Source of the DNA: Azospirillum fermentarium
GTDB taxonomy: Bacteria > Pseudomonadota > Alphaproteobacteria > Azospirillales > Azospirillaceae
Direction of reading: 5' to 3'
Assembly (NCBI RefSeq): GCF_025961205.1
Contig: NZ_JAOQNH010000001.1
Location: 124,001-188,000 of the forward strand
Length of the DNA stretch: 64,000 nucleotides
The position numbers and the translations under genes were made by a program. Within the stretch, counting starts at the first letter, position 1, and each line of letters starts with the position of its first letter. The notes under the pieces were generated by a model. That model was not told where the DNA came from, made no database searches, and saw nothing but the letters and a program-made list of their open reading frames with translations. This document shows, piece after piece, positions 38,960 through 47,774 of this stretch.

Positions 38960-40194
38960 GGGCCGTCTCCCTCCCCCAGATCCGGGGCAACCATAGCGTC
39001 CGCGGCGCCGTAACACCACCACCGCACCTCGGCACCCGCGGGGATGCCCTCGCTGTCGGCGGGGATCAACACCGCCCCGTCCGCCGCCGCCTGAGCCGCC
39101 AGCCCGCCCACCGCGGCGGAGGCCACCGGCACCAGCCGCCCGTCCCCATCCCGCCGCACGCGGTAGAGGTCGGCAAAACCGATCTCCGACACCAGCTTGC
39201 GGGCGGTGACGGCGCGGCCCACCCCATAGGGAGCATCCCACGGCAGACCCGCCAGCCGCCGCACCAGCCGGCTGGCCAGGACGTCATAGGTGGCAAGGCA
39301 CGCCCCCGGTTCCCCCGGCAGCAGGATCACCGGCACGCCGCCGGCATCCCCCAGCCCCGCCGATCCGCCGGGACGCAGCGCAATGCCGTGGCACTCCACC
39401 CGCCCCGCCACGGCCAGCGCCGCGGGGGCCGCGTCGTCCGGCCCCACGCCGCTGCGCCCGGCCACCAGCACCACGTCGGCGCCGGGGGCGGTCAAGGCAT
39501 CGCCAAACTCCGGCCCGTCCAGCGGCAGCGGGCCGCACACCGCCGCACACCCGCCGTCGCGGGCCACCAGGGGCGGCAGCAGGGTGCCCAGCACCTCCGC
39601 CCCGCCGCCGCGGGGACCGCCGGCCAGCACCACCCGCACCCGCGGGCGTCGGACCACCGCCACCTCCCGCCGGCCCAGCGCGGCCAGAAGCCCGAGATCC
39701 GCCGGGCGCAGCACCCGGCCCGCCGGCAGCACCACGGCCCCGGCGGCGGCGGCGGCGCCCACATGATCCACCCCCGCACCAGGGGGAACCGGCATCAGGG
39801 CCGAGACCAGCGGCCCCAGCCCCTCCACCCCCTCATGGGGCAGCACGGCGTCGGCCCACGGCGGCAGCGGGTCGCCCGCCGACACCGGCAGCGCCTGGAT
39901 CAGCGGCACGGGGGTATAGCTGCCGGCCCCCAGGGTTTCGCCCGCCGCCACCGCGATGCCGTCGGTTGCCGCCAGGGGCCGGGACGGCACGTCGGCACCG
40001 GCCATGGCATCCGCCGCCAGCACCCGCCCGGCCAGCACCGGCCCCACCGCCATCGTCTCGGCGGCCAGAGGCCGGGAGGAAGCCTGGGCGTCGATCCACG
40101 CCCAGGCATCGCAGAGGGATGTGCGGGTGAGAAAGCCGCGGCCGCGCACATCATCGAAACCGCCGCCGGGCGGAAGGGGGGATACGTCCGTCAT
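38956..40194 (-). CDS. Diverged MoeA-like molybdopterin-binding protein
   Basis: This 412-residue protein keeps the MoeA layout (AVGPVLAGRVLAADAMAGADVP, AATDGIAVAAGETLG, ADAVLPHEGV, VVLPAGRVLRPADLGLLAALG, CHGIALRPGGSAGLGDAGGVPVILLPGEPGACLATYDVLASRLV) but several motifs are weakened: the MSGxDGxA region reads AATDGIAV, and the GGTSKG loop reads AGRSGVGPDDAA. It may be a partner or regulatory paralogue rather than the catalytic transferase. Its last codon overlaps the GTG of the MoeA-PBP fusion, so both proteins are made together. No molybdoenzyme is in the window. Confidence 0.8.
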   Translation of the reverse strand: MTDVSPLPPGGGFDDVRGRGFLTRTSLCDAWAWIDAQASSRPLAAETMAVGPVLAGRVLAADAMAGADVPSRPLAATDGIAVAAGETLGAGSYTPVPLIQALPVSAGDPLPPWADAVLPHEGVEGLGPLVSALMPVPPGAGVDHVGAAAAAGAVVLPAGRVLRPADLGLLAALGRREVAVVRRPRVRVVLAGGPRGGGAEVLGTLLPPLVARDGGCAAVCGPLPLDGPEFGDALTAPGADVVLVAGRSGVGPDDAAPAALAVAGRVECHGIALRPGGSAGLGDAGGVPVILLPGEPGACLATYDVLASRLVRRLAGLPWDAPYGVGRAVTARKLVSEIGFADLYRVRRDGDGRLVPVASAAVGGLAAQAAADGAVLIPADSEGIPAGAEVRWWCYGAADAMVAPDLGEGDGP

Positions 40195-40212
40195 GATGGG
40201 CGTCAGATAGGC

Positions 40213-42339
40213 TCACTCGCGCCCGGTTGCCAGCCGGGCGCCGCCCGGCACCAGCCGGGTGCGCTGAATGGCGGCGGCTTCCAGCAGCTTTTGCGCCAGC
40301 GCCCGGCAACGCTCCAGCGCGGCGGCGGCGGAGGCCGTATCGCCCCCGGTGCTGGCCACGGCAAGAGCCTGGGCCGCCGCTTCGAACTCCGCCTGCCCCG
40401 GCAGAGCCTCGGGGCAGCAGCCGGCCAGCGAGGCCAGCGCGCGGGCGTCACGGGCGATGCGGGGCCAGTCGGGGGGCACCTCGTTCAACGAACGCAGGCG
40501 GGGCGGCAGGTCGGCCAGCAGGATGTCGAGCTGTTTCACCATCCCCGCCCCCCCCGCCGATCCCGACAGGGTGTGAAGCGATGCGGAATGGCGGGCCGCC
40601 GCCTCCTCGCGGCTGACCGGTGCGGCGGCATCGGCCCGTCCGGCCCGCAGCCAGCGCTGCACCGCCATCAGCAGCGCGTCGCGGTCAACGGGCTTGGGCA
40701 GGTGGCCGTTCATGCCGGCTTCCTGGCAATCGGCCACGTCCTCGGGCCGCACGGTGGCGGTCAACGCCAGGATGGGCAGGGTGTGGCCGGCGGCGCGGAT
40801 GCGGCGGGTGGCCTCCAGCCCGTCCATCACCGGCATCAGCACGTCCATCAGCACCAGATCGGCGCCGCCCTTGGCCACCGCCTCCACCGCCTGGGCGCCG
40901 TCGGTGGCGGTTTCCACCGTGTGGCCGGCCCCCTGAAGCATGCGGGTGACCAGTTCGCGGTTCATGGGCACATCCTCCACCAGCAGGATGCGCCCGCGAT
41001 AGAGGCCGCTGACCGTGCCCGCCGCCCCGCCGCCGCCGCCCGGCAGGTCGGCGGGGGTGCCGGCCGCCGGCAGGGTCACGGTGACGGTGATGCTGGTTCC
41101 CTCCCCCACCGCGCTGCGGATGAAGAGGGCGCCGCCCATGGCCTCGCACAGGCGGCGGGTGATGGCCAGCCCCAGCCCGGTGCCGCCATAGGCCAGGGAC
41201 GAGCGGCGGTCCACCTGCGGAATCCCGCTCAGCAACTGCTCGCAGCGTTCGGGGGGTATGCCGACGCCGCTGTCGCTGACGGTGAAGGCCAGCGTCACCC
41301 CCGCCGGCCCGCGCCCCTGTTCGCGCACGCTCAGGTCCACATGGCCGCGGGGGGTGAATTTGACGGCGTTGCTCAGCAGGTTCAGCAGGATCTGGCGCAG
41401 CCGCGCCGCATCGCCGACGACGAAGCCCGGAACCCCGTCCGGCCCGCCTGCCGCTCCCCCCATGTCGAGCCGCAGGCTCAGCCGCTTTTCCCGCGCCGCC
41501 GGCCCCACCAGCGACAGCACATGGTCCATCGCCTCGTGCAGGTTGAAAGGGTCGCTGCGCAGGTCGATGCGCCCGGCCTCGATCCGCGTCAGGTCCAGGA
41601 TATCGTCGATGACGGTCAGCAGCGACCGGCAGCTTTGCCGCAATTGCCGGGCGTAGTGGCGCTGGTCGTCCCCCGCCGCCAGATCCTCCAGAAAGGTGGC
41701 GTAGCCCACGATGCCGTTCATGGGCGCGCGGATCTCCTGCCCCAGGGACGCCAGGAAATCGGCCTTGGCACGGGCGGCCAGTTCGGCCTGGACCTTGGCC
41801 TGGGTGGCCTCCGTCAGGCGGCGGTGCTGGCGCGTCAGGTCGCGGGACGCCCGCAGCACCCGCGGCGGACGCCCCTTGACCGCCGGCAGCGGCACCAGAA
41901 GCGTATCCCACACCCGCACGGTGCCGCCGGCCTCATCCGTTTCTTCGCACGGCAGGGGGACGCCCATGGACAGGCAGCGGGCGGCGTTTTCCTCCACCGT
42001 GCGGGCCAGGGCGGGGGGCAGCACGTCCGCCGGGCGGCGGTGGACCAGACGGGTGGCGGGCACCCCCGCCTCCGCCGCCATGGCGGCATTGACCGCATCG
42101 AAGAAGAAGGCCCCGGCCTGCGCCTCGTCCCGGCTCAGCACCGCCAGGCAGTCGCCCGCCCGGTCGAACAGCAGCCGCGCCTCCGCCTCGCGCACGCGAA
42201 GGGAATCGCATTCGGCCTCCAGCGCCCGTACGCGCAGCCGGAACCGCCGGACCGGCAGCGCCAGGACCGCCGCCAGGCCAAGGGCCGCCGCCGCCAGCCC
42301 CAGAAGGATATCCGCCGCCTCTACCATCTCGCCGCCCAT
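40213..42339 (-). CDS. Hybrid sensor histidine kinase lacking the phosphoacceptor His
   Basis: This 708-residue protein has one N-terminal membrane helix (about 10-28), a PAS-like region (about 45-165), a HisKA helix pair (about 190-255), an HATPase domain (about 300-420: NLLSNAVKFTPRG, VSDSGVGIP, GGTGLGLAITRRL) and a receiver domain with D499 (LMDVLMPVMDG). The H-box reads LGQEIRAPMNG: Gln201 (codon at 41737-41739) replaces His. A C-terminal Hpt-like helix bundle also has Arg where the His is expected (ARDARALASLAG). The ATP-binding site and receiver look intact, so it may receive phosphate from elsewhere or signal by binding. It is 18 bases from the MoeA-like gene. Confidence 0.9.
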   Translation of the reverse strand: MGGEMVEAADILLGLAAAALGLAAVLALPVRRFRLRVRALEAECDSLRVREAEARLLFDRAGDCLAVLSRDEAQAGAFFFDAVNAAMAAEAGVPATRLVHRRPADVLPPALARTVEENAARCLSMGVPLPCEETDEAGGTVRVWDTLLVPLPAVKGRPPRVLRASRDLTRQHRRLTEATQAKVQAELAARAKADFLASLGQEIRAPMNGIVGYATFLEDLAAGDDQRHYARQLRQSCRSLLTVIDDILDLTRIEAGRIDLRSDPFNLHEAMDHVLSLVGPAAREKRLSLRLDMGGAAGGPDGVPGFVVGDAARLRQILLNLLSNAVKFTPRGHVDLSVREQGRGPAGVTLAFTVSDSGVGIPPERCEQLLSGIPQVDRRSSLAYGGTGLGLAITRRLCEAMGGALFIRSAVGEGTSITVTVTLPAAGTPADLPGGGGGAAGTVSGLYRGRILLVEDVPMNRELVTRMLQGAGHTVETATDGAQAVEAVAKGGADLVLMDVLMPVMDGLEATRRIRAAGHTLPILALTATVRPEDVADCQEAGMNGHLPKPVDRDALLMAVQRWLRAGRADAAAPVSREEAAARHSASLHTLSGSAGGAGMVKQLDILLADLPPRLRSLNEVPPDWPRIARDARALASLAGCCPEALPGQAEFEAAAQALAVASTGGDTASAAAALERCRALAQKLLEAAAIQRTRLVPGGARLATGRE

Positions 42340-42498
42340 GGCCCGCCTCTGCCCGCTCCCCCTGCGTGGGGAATAAGACTGTTGGGGGAATATGGCTCTG
42401 ATTTTCGGACTATGCAGTCCCTATCTTGGGTGTGATAAGCGACCCGCTGCCGCAGCCGTATGAAGGGGGCGGCACAACAGCCGAGGATGAGATTCGCC

Positions 42499-43617
42499 AT
42501 GGACCGCGTGCAATGTGTGGTGGCCGGTGCAGGGGTGGTCGGGCTGGCCATCGCCCGCACCCTGGCCCGTGCCGGGTACGAGGTGGTGGTGCTGGAGGCC
42601 GAGGGCGCCATCGGCACCGGCACCAGCTCCCGCAATTCCGAAGTGATCCACGCCGGGATCTATTACCCCACCGGCTCGGTGCGCGCCCGGCTGTGCGTGG
42701 CGGGACGGGACAGGCTGTACCGCTATTGCGCCGGCCGGGGGATCGAGCACCGCCGCACCGGCAAGCTGATCGTCGCCACCGATCCCACCCAGAACGCCAA
42801 GCTGGACGCCATCGCCGCCCAGGCCGCCGCCAACGGGGTGGACGACCTGCGCCGCCTGACCGCCGCCGAGGCCCGCGCGCTGGAACCGGAACTGGCCTGC
42901 ACCGCCGCCCTGCTGTCGCCGTCCACCGGCATCATCGACAGCCACGGCCTGATGCTGGCCTTGCAGGGAGAGGCGGAGGACAAGGGCGCCATGATCGCCT
43001 TTCACAGCCCGCTGACCGCGGCCCGCGTCACCGGGAACGGCATCGAGCTGGCGGTGGGGGGCGAAGAACCGTCCACGCTGGCGGCGGACATCCTGGTCAA
43101 CGCCGCCGGGCACGGAGCATGGGCGGTGGCGCGGGCCGTCCACGGGCTGCCGGTGCGCCATGTGCCGCCGCGCCATCTGGCCAAGGGCAATTACTTCGCG
43201 CTGGCCCAGGGGCGATCACCCTTTTCCCGGCTGGTCTATCCCGTGCCGGAGGACGGGGGACTGGGCGTGCACCTGACGCTCGATCTGGGCGGGCAGGCGC
43301 GGTTCGGCCCCGACGTGGAATGGTGCGAGTCGCTCGATTATGCGGTGGACCCGGCCCGTGGGGAGCGCTTCTACGATTCGATCCGCCGCTACTGGCCGGC
43401 GCTGCCCGACGGGGCGCTGGTCCCGGCCTATTGCGGCATCCGGCCCAAGCTGACCGGGCCCGGCCAGCCGGCGGCGGACTTCGTGATCCAGGGGCCGGCG
43501 GACCACGGCGTGCCCGGCCTGGTCAACCTGTTCGGCATCGAATCGCCGGGCCTGACCGCCTGCCTCGCCATCGCCGACACGGTGGCGGGCATGCTGGCCG
43601 GCGGGCGGGCTTCTTGA
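42499..43617 (+). CDS. L-2-hydroxyglutarate oxidase-like FAD-dependent oxidoreductase
   Basis: This 372-residue protein has an FAD dinucleotide fold at its start ([21 protein letters not shown]), then [17 protein letters not shown] and [19 protein letters not shown], which are typical of the LhgO/YgaF group of the DAO family. [32 protein letters not shown] and [20 protein letters not shown] support it. LhgO oxidises L-2-hydroxyglutarate to 2-oxoglutarate and passes electrons to the quinone pool. ATG 42499 is chosen; ATG 42487 also has the frame. Confidence 0.88.
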   Translation: MDRVQCVVAGAGVVGLAIARTLARAGYEVVVLEAEGAIGTGTSSRNSEVIHAGIYYPTGSVRARLCVAGRDRLYRYCAGRGIEHRRTGKLIVATDPTQNAKLDAIAAQAAANGVDDLRRLTAAEARALEPELACTAALLSPSTGIIDSHGLMLALQGEAEDKGAMIAFHSPLTAARVTGNGIELAVGGEEPSTLAADILVNAAGHGAWAVARAVHGLPVRHVPPRHLAKGNYFALAQGRSPFSRLVYPVPEDGGLGVHLTLDLGGQARFGPDVEWCESLDYAVDPARGERFYDSIRRYWPALPDGALVPAYCGIRPKLTGPGQPAADFVIQGPADHGVPGLVNLFGIESPGLTACLAIADTVAGMLAGGRAS

Positions 43618-43744
43618 TCCGATAACCGCCTTTCCCATCTAATGGGGCACCGGACGGGGCCGCAACGGCTGCGGACCGTCATTCCCGGACGCCGGAAACG
43701 GGTCCGCCCCAGCAACTCGCTCGCGCTTTGAGGAGGTTTGCGCC

Positions 43745-44221
43745 ATGACCACCCGCCTTTCCCTGTTCAGCAGCCCGCTGCTGCTGGGGTTCGACGAATT
43801 CGAACGCACGCTCGACCGCATCGCCAAGAATTCCGCCGAGGGATACCCCCCCTACAACATCGAGCGGATCGGCGAGGACGGCTACCGCATCACCCTGGCG
43901 CTGGCCGGTTTCACCGCCGCCGACCTGTCGGTGCAGGTGGAGGACAACCAGCTCGTCATCCGCGGGCGCCAGCAGGACGACCGCACCCGCGTCTATCTGC
44001 ACCGCGGCATCGCCGCCCGCCAGTTCCAGCGCAGCTTCGTGCTGGCCGAAGGGATGGAGGTGGTCGGCGCCTCCCTCGACAACGGTTTGTTGAACATCGA
44101 CCTGAAGCGCCCCCTGCCCGAGCCCAAGATCCGCACCATCAAGATCGAACAGCCCGCATCCGGCACCGGCGCCGCCGGCCCCCACACCATCGACCTGGAT
44201 GGCGACGGTCGCGGAACCTAA
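43745..44221 (+). CDS. Hsp20 family small heat shock protein
   Basis: This 158-residue chaperone has the alpha-crystallin domain: PPYNIERIGEDGYRITLALAGFTAADLSVQVEDNQLVIRGRQ, a short RTRVYLHRGIAARQFQRSFVLAEGMEV loop and LDNGLLNIDLKRPLPE, like IbpA. It binds unfolding proteins as large oligomers. GAGGAGG lies 8 bases before ATG. The 3' tail is GTGAAG-type linker with HTIDLDGDGRGT. I did not find a clear ROSE-type thermosensor in the 120-base leader. Confidence 0.95.
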   Translation: MTTRLSLFSSPLLLGFDEFERTLDRIAKNSAEGYPPYNIERIGEDGYRITLALAGFTAADLSVQVEDNQLVIRGRQQDDRTRVYLHRGIAARQFQRSFVLAEGMEVVGASLDNGLLNIDLKRPLPEPKIRTIKIEQPASGTGAAGPHTIDLDGDGRGT

Positions 44222-44322
44222 TTATTCAAAGACTAAATATGGCCGCCGATGACAAAACTGTTCGCAAAAGCACCTGAAGACGTTAGGGTTACCCCGTAAA
44301 TCAAGCAGAAAGGGGCACATCC

Positions 44323-45393
44323 GTGGGAGTGGCCAGCGCAGAAACGCAAGGATCGGCGGACGTGCCTGCGGCACGCCGCCGTGCGTGGGATGACGAAGCG
44401 CGCGACGCCCTCCACATCATGCCCCTGTCGGCCATCCCGTTGGAAACGCCGGGTTTGCAGCACGCGCGCCTGATCAAGAACGTGCGTCTGCAAACCGTGG
44501 TCGAGATGTTCAACGACGCCAGCGCCGGCAGCGGGCAGGTCTATCCCCGCGATATCTCGGTCTATTTCGAATCCTACAAGGACGAGGTGGAGCGCGACCT
44601 GAAGAAGATCGACAAGATCGCCCAGGCCGCGTCGTTCGACGTCTACACCTCGCGCATCGAACTGCGCCGCCTGAAAATCAACGTCAATGACCATGAGGCG
44701 TTGACGCTGTCGGACAAGAAAAAGGCCGAACTGACGCAATACATGACAGTCTTCACGCGCCCGTTGATCGAATATGTTTATGGCACTGAACAGTTGCAGA
44801 TCAACAGCGTGGACGACCTGATCGGCATGTTCGCCAACCCCAACCGGGACGAGGCGCTGCGCAACCTGCGCATGATGGCCGACCGGCTGGACATCGAGCT
44901 GATGGGCATCCCCACCTTCCTGGAAGAGTACGGCGACATCTTCCTGTCCCTGGCCTATTTCAAGAAGTGCCTGGACGAAATCGTGCCGGAGGTCGAACGC
45001 TTCATCACCTGGATGGAAGAGGTCAAATCGTCCAGCGAGGTCAAGCGCGATCCGCGTCAGGTGAAGATGCTGGCGGAAATCACCCGCGACCTGACCGACA
45101 TCACCACCTCCATCACCGGCCGATTCGAAAGCTTCGATAACAGGTCGAAGGATTTCTGGCGCGACATCAACGCCGAAACCTTCCACTCCATCCGCGACCT
45201 GATCCAGTCGCACCACACCACCATCGGCGGCGTGCTGTGCGGTCTGGCGGTGAAGATGGCGCTGTGGAAGACCCGCTTCGCCCGCGGCGGTGGCGGTCCC
45301 AACCGCCGGATGGAATTCATCAAGTCGGAAATCCTGCCCGGCCTGTCCCACATTCGCTCGCTGGAACAGTCGGCGGCCCGCTCGAACGTGTGA
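44323..45393 (+). CDS. Conserved-looking helical protein of unknown function
   Basis: This 356-residue soluble protein starts at GTG 44323 (MGVASAETQG), preceded by AAAGGGG. It is Lys/Glu/Asp-rich and mainly helical, with regions such as YPRDISVYFESYKDEVERDLKKIDKIAQAASFDVYTSRIELRRLKI and a late positively charged LCGLAVKMALWKTRFARGGGGPNRRMEFIKSEILPGLSHIRSLEQS. No signal peptide or membrane segment is obvious. The codon use matches neighbours, so it is native. I do not recognise a family. Confidence 0.75.
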   Translation: MGVASAETQGSADVPAARRRAWDDEARDALHIMPLSAIPLETPGLQHARLIKNVRLQTVVEMFNDASAGSGQVYPRDISVYFESYKDEVERDLKKIDKIAQAASFDVYTSRIELRRLKINVNDHEALTLSDKKKAELTQYMTVFTRPLIEYVYGTEQLQINSVDDLIGMFANPNRDEALRNLRMMADRLDIELMGIPTFLEEYGDIFLSLAYFKKCLDEIVPEVERFITWMEEVKSSSEVKRDPRQVKMLAEITRDLTDITTSITGRFESFDNRSKDFWRDINAETFHSIRDLIQSHHTTIGGVLCGLAVKMALWKTRFARGGGGPNRRMEFIKSEILPGLSHIRSLEQSAARSNV

Positions 45394-45515
45394 CCCGCGC
45401 CCGCGGCGCGCCTGTTCGGGTGTGATCGGTTCAAACGGAATCGTTTGAAGCGTGACCCACACGGAAAACCAAAATCCTGGAGTCCTCCAGGCACGTCCGG
45501 CAACGGTGTCGCCTG

Positions 45516-47138
45516 CTACCCCACATGGGTCAGGGACACCGCCCACCGCCCGTCGGCGGCGCGGACCATCTCGCCGCGCGCCACGGGGGTGCCGCCGGCC
45601 AGCACCGTCACCGGCTCCCCCACCCGCCGGTTCAGCGTGACCACCGTGCCGTGGGCCAGCGCCATCAGGGCGGCCATGGCCATTTCCGCCTCGCCGATCA
45701 GCACGCTGACCGTCACCGGCACCTGTTCCAGCGGGTCGGGATCCGGCGGCACGGCGGCGGCGGCATGGGCCGGGTCCTCCTCCCACCGCGGCAGGGTCAG
45801 GACGTGGTGCGGAGCCTCATCCCCCGGCGGGTGCCCCTCCGCGCTCCTGTCCACCGACAGCGCCCAAAAACCGTTGCGGATGCCCAGCCGCCCTTCGGCC
45901 AGCGGTTTGCCGCCGGTTTCCAGCACGACCCGCCCCGGCTCGGATTCCAGCACCAGCAGCATGCCGGGAGCCCAGCGCAGCATCGCCCCCAGATCCACCG
46001 GCGCCGTGCCCGCGACCGCCTGCACCGGCACGCGGGTGCCGGCGAGCGCGCCGCGCAGATGGGCGGCCCACAGGGGATCGTGGCCGAAGCGTTCGCCCAT
46101 GAACGGCTGGCGCAGCAGGTCGCGCACCGGCTCCAGCAGCGCCCATGGCAGGATCAGGCCGATGGTGCCGGCCACCCCCTCCACCGACACCAGCAGGTCG
46201 ATGACGAAGACGCCGTTGCAGGGCCGCTCGATGGCGGCGAACCGCGGGTCGTCCTCGATCCGGTCGGGGGTGAAGGTCACCGGGGCGATGGGGTCGAAGG
46301 CGGCGGCCAGATCCCCCAGCGCCAGGGACGCCACCAGGGCGGCCAGCGCCCGGTCGATGGCGGTGAAGGGCCGCCCCGCCACCCGCAACCCGGCCGTCGC
46401 GGCCACCCCCCCCATCAGGGCATGGCCCAGGGTTTCCTGCGCCGGCCGGTCCAGCACCAGCAGCCCGTAATGGTCCCACGGCTGGGCGCGGAACGGGACC
46501 AGAAGCCGGCCCCCCGGCTCCAGCCCGTTCAGCCAGTCGCCGAAACGCTGGGAGCCGATGCGGGTCAGCCCCACCTGCACCGGGCAGCCCAGGGCGTTGC
46601 GGATGGAGGTGGACAGCATGCGCACGAACCGGTCGAGCGCCACCTCCATCATCGGCAGCCGTTCGGTGCTGACGCGGGTGCTGTTGATCATGGTCAGCAG
46701 CCCCGGCGCCATGGCCGGCACGGTCCAGCCGGGCGGCTCGCCCGCCGGGGGGGACGGGCGGGGCGGCAAGGGAGCCTCAAGGGCCGCCGCCGCCTCGTCC
46801 CGCAGGGCGTCCGGCAGGGATTCGACGATGGACATCACCTCGGCCCGGCGGTCGGCGGCGACGGCGGCCCCCGGCGCCAGAAGCGTGTCGCGCAGGACGG
46901 CGGCCACCGCGTCCCACACCGGGGCCGGAAGGGGGCGGGTGGCGGCCATGGCCTGGACCACCGGGGGCCGGCGCTCCGCCGGCAGGGCCGCCAGCACCGC
47001 CGCCGCGCACGGACGCGGCAGCACCAGCAGCAGGGCCGCGATGGTCTGCGGCGATTCGGGCGCCAGACAGGCGGCCACCCGCGCGGGCGGCAGCGCCGCG
47101 ATGTCCGTCACCACCGTCCCGTTCGCACCCCCGTCCAT
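45516..47138 (-). CDS. Flagellar motor switch-like fusion (FliG-like, FliM-like, two SpoA/FliN domains)
   Basis: This 540-residue protein has three parts. Residues about 17-105 resemble the FliG middle domain (RVAACLAPESPQTIAALLLVLPRP...AALPAERRPPVV). Residues about 155-345 resemble FliM's CheC-like middle domain (INSTRVSTERLPMMEVALDRFVRML, IRNALGCPVQVGLTRIGSQRFGDWL, FVIDLLVSVEGVAGTIGLILP). Two SpoA-type domains follow (about 385-435 and 470-540, the latter VTVSVLIGEAEMAMAALMALAHGTVV). ATG 47138 has GGAGG in front; ATG 47195 is an alternative. It is not beside other flagellar genes. It might be an accessory C-ring protein. Confidence 0.8.
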   Translation of the reverse strand: MDGGANGTVVTDIAALPPARVAACLAPESPQTIAALLLVLPRPCAAAVLAALPAERRPPVVQAMAATRPLPAPVWDAVAAVLRDTLLAPGAAVAADRRAEVMSIVESLPDALRDEAAAALEAPLPPRPSPPAGEPPGWTVPAMAPGLLTMINSTRVSTERLPMMEVALDRFVRMLSTSIRNALGCPVQVGLTRIGSQRFGDWLNGLEPGGRLLVPFRAQPWDHYGLLVLDRPAQETLGHALMGGVAATAGLRVAGRPFTAIDRALAALVASLALGDLAAAFDPIAPVTFTPDRIEDDPRFAAIERPCNGVFVIDLLVSVEGVAGTIGLILPWALLEPVRDLLRQPFMGERFGHDPLWAAHLRGALAGTRVPVQAVAGTAPVDLGAMLRWAPGMLLVLESEPGRVVLETGGKPLAEGRLGIRNGFWALSVDRSAEGHPPGDEAPHHVLTLPRWEEDPAHAAAAVPPDPDPLEQVPVTVSVLIGEAEMAMAALMALAHGTVVTLNRRVGEPVTVLAGGTPVARGEMVRAADGRWAVSLTHVG

Positions 47139-47223
47139 CGCCGCCTCCATGCCCGCAACCTGACGGAGTGTTCGCCGGATGCGACTGGAAATCAACGGGA
47201 AAGGGCTGTTGTGCGGCGCCCCG

Positions 47224-47736
47224 TCACGCCCCTTGGGCGGCGAGATCGGCCAGCGCCGCGCCGGTCAGACGGTAGGGCAGCCACTCTTCCATGTGGGTCA
47301 GGCCGATGCGGCTGTAGAAATCGCGCGCCGGATTCCAGTTCAGGACGTTCAGGTCCACCCGGCGGCAGCCCGCGGCCACGGCGCGGCGGGCGATTTCGGT
47401 CAGCAGCGCCCGGCCCACGCCATAGCGCCGCGCCTCCGGCTTGACATAGAGATCCTCGACGAAGATTCCGTGGCGCCCTTCCCAGGTGGAATAGGTGCGG
47501 AAGGTCAGGGCGAAGCCCGCCGGCTCCCCATCGACCTCGGCGATCAGGGCCTGGAACACCGGGTCCGGCCCCCAGCCGTCGCGGCGGAAATCCTCCGCGG
47601 TCGCCTTGACCGAGTGCAGTTCCTTTTCGAATTCCGCCAGATCGCGGACGAAGCCCAGAATCACATCGGCGTCCTGCTCCACGGCGGAACGGACGGTGAC
47701 GGCGGGTGCGGAGGGGGGAGCGGCGGAGGTCGGCAT
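47224..47736 (-). CDS. GNAT family acetyltransferase (diamine/thialysine-like)
   Basis: This 170-residue protein begins VTVRSAVEQDADVILGFVRDLAEFEK and has the CoA loop YVKPEARRYGVGRALLTEIARRAV with RVDLNVLNWNPARDFYSRIGL. FVEDLYV and the ELHSVKATAEDFRRDGWG segment fit the SSAT/thialysine acetyltransferase group. Its 5' end is divergent from the tandem GNAT gene by 38 bases, an adjacency of two acetyltransferase genes. Confidence 0.88.
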   Translation of the reverse strand: MPTSAAPPSAPAVTVRSAVEQDADVILGFVRDLAEFEKELHSVKATAEDFRRDGWGPDPVFQALIAEVDGEPAGFALTFRTYSTWEGRHGIFVEDLYVKPEARRYGVGRALLTEIARRAVAAGCRRVDLNVLNWNPARDFYSRIGLTHMEEWLPYRLTGAALADLAAQGA

Positions 47737-47774
47737 GGGGGCACCGGATCGGCAAAACGGTTAGGATCGAGGGC

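Noticed and set aside
37124..42435. Very long open frames on the plus strand opposite the moeA-like and kinase genes (over 600 and 1000 codons)
   Set aside because: They are rich in His/Gly/Arg/Gln, have no domain pattern and arise from high GC opposite real genes.
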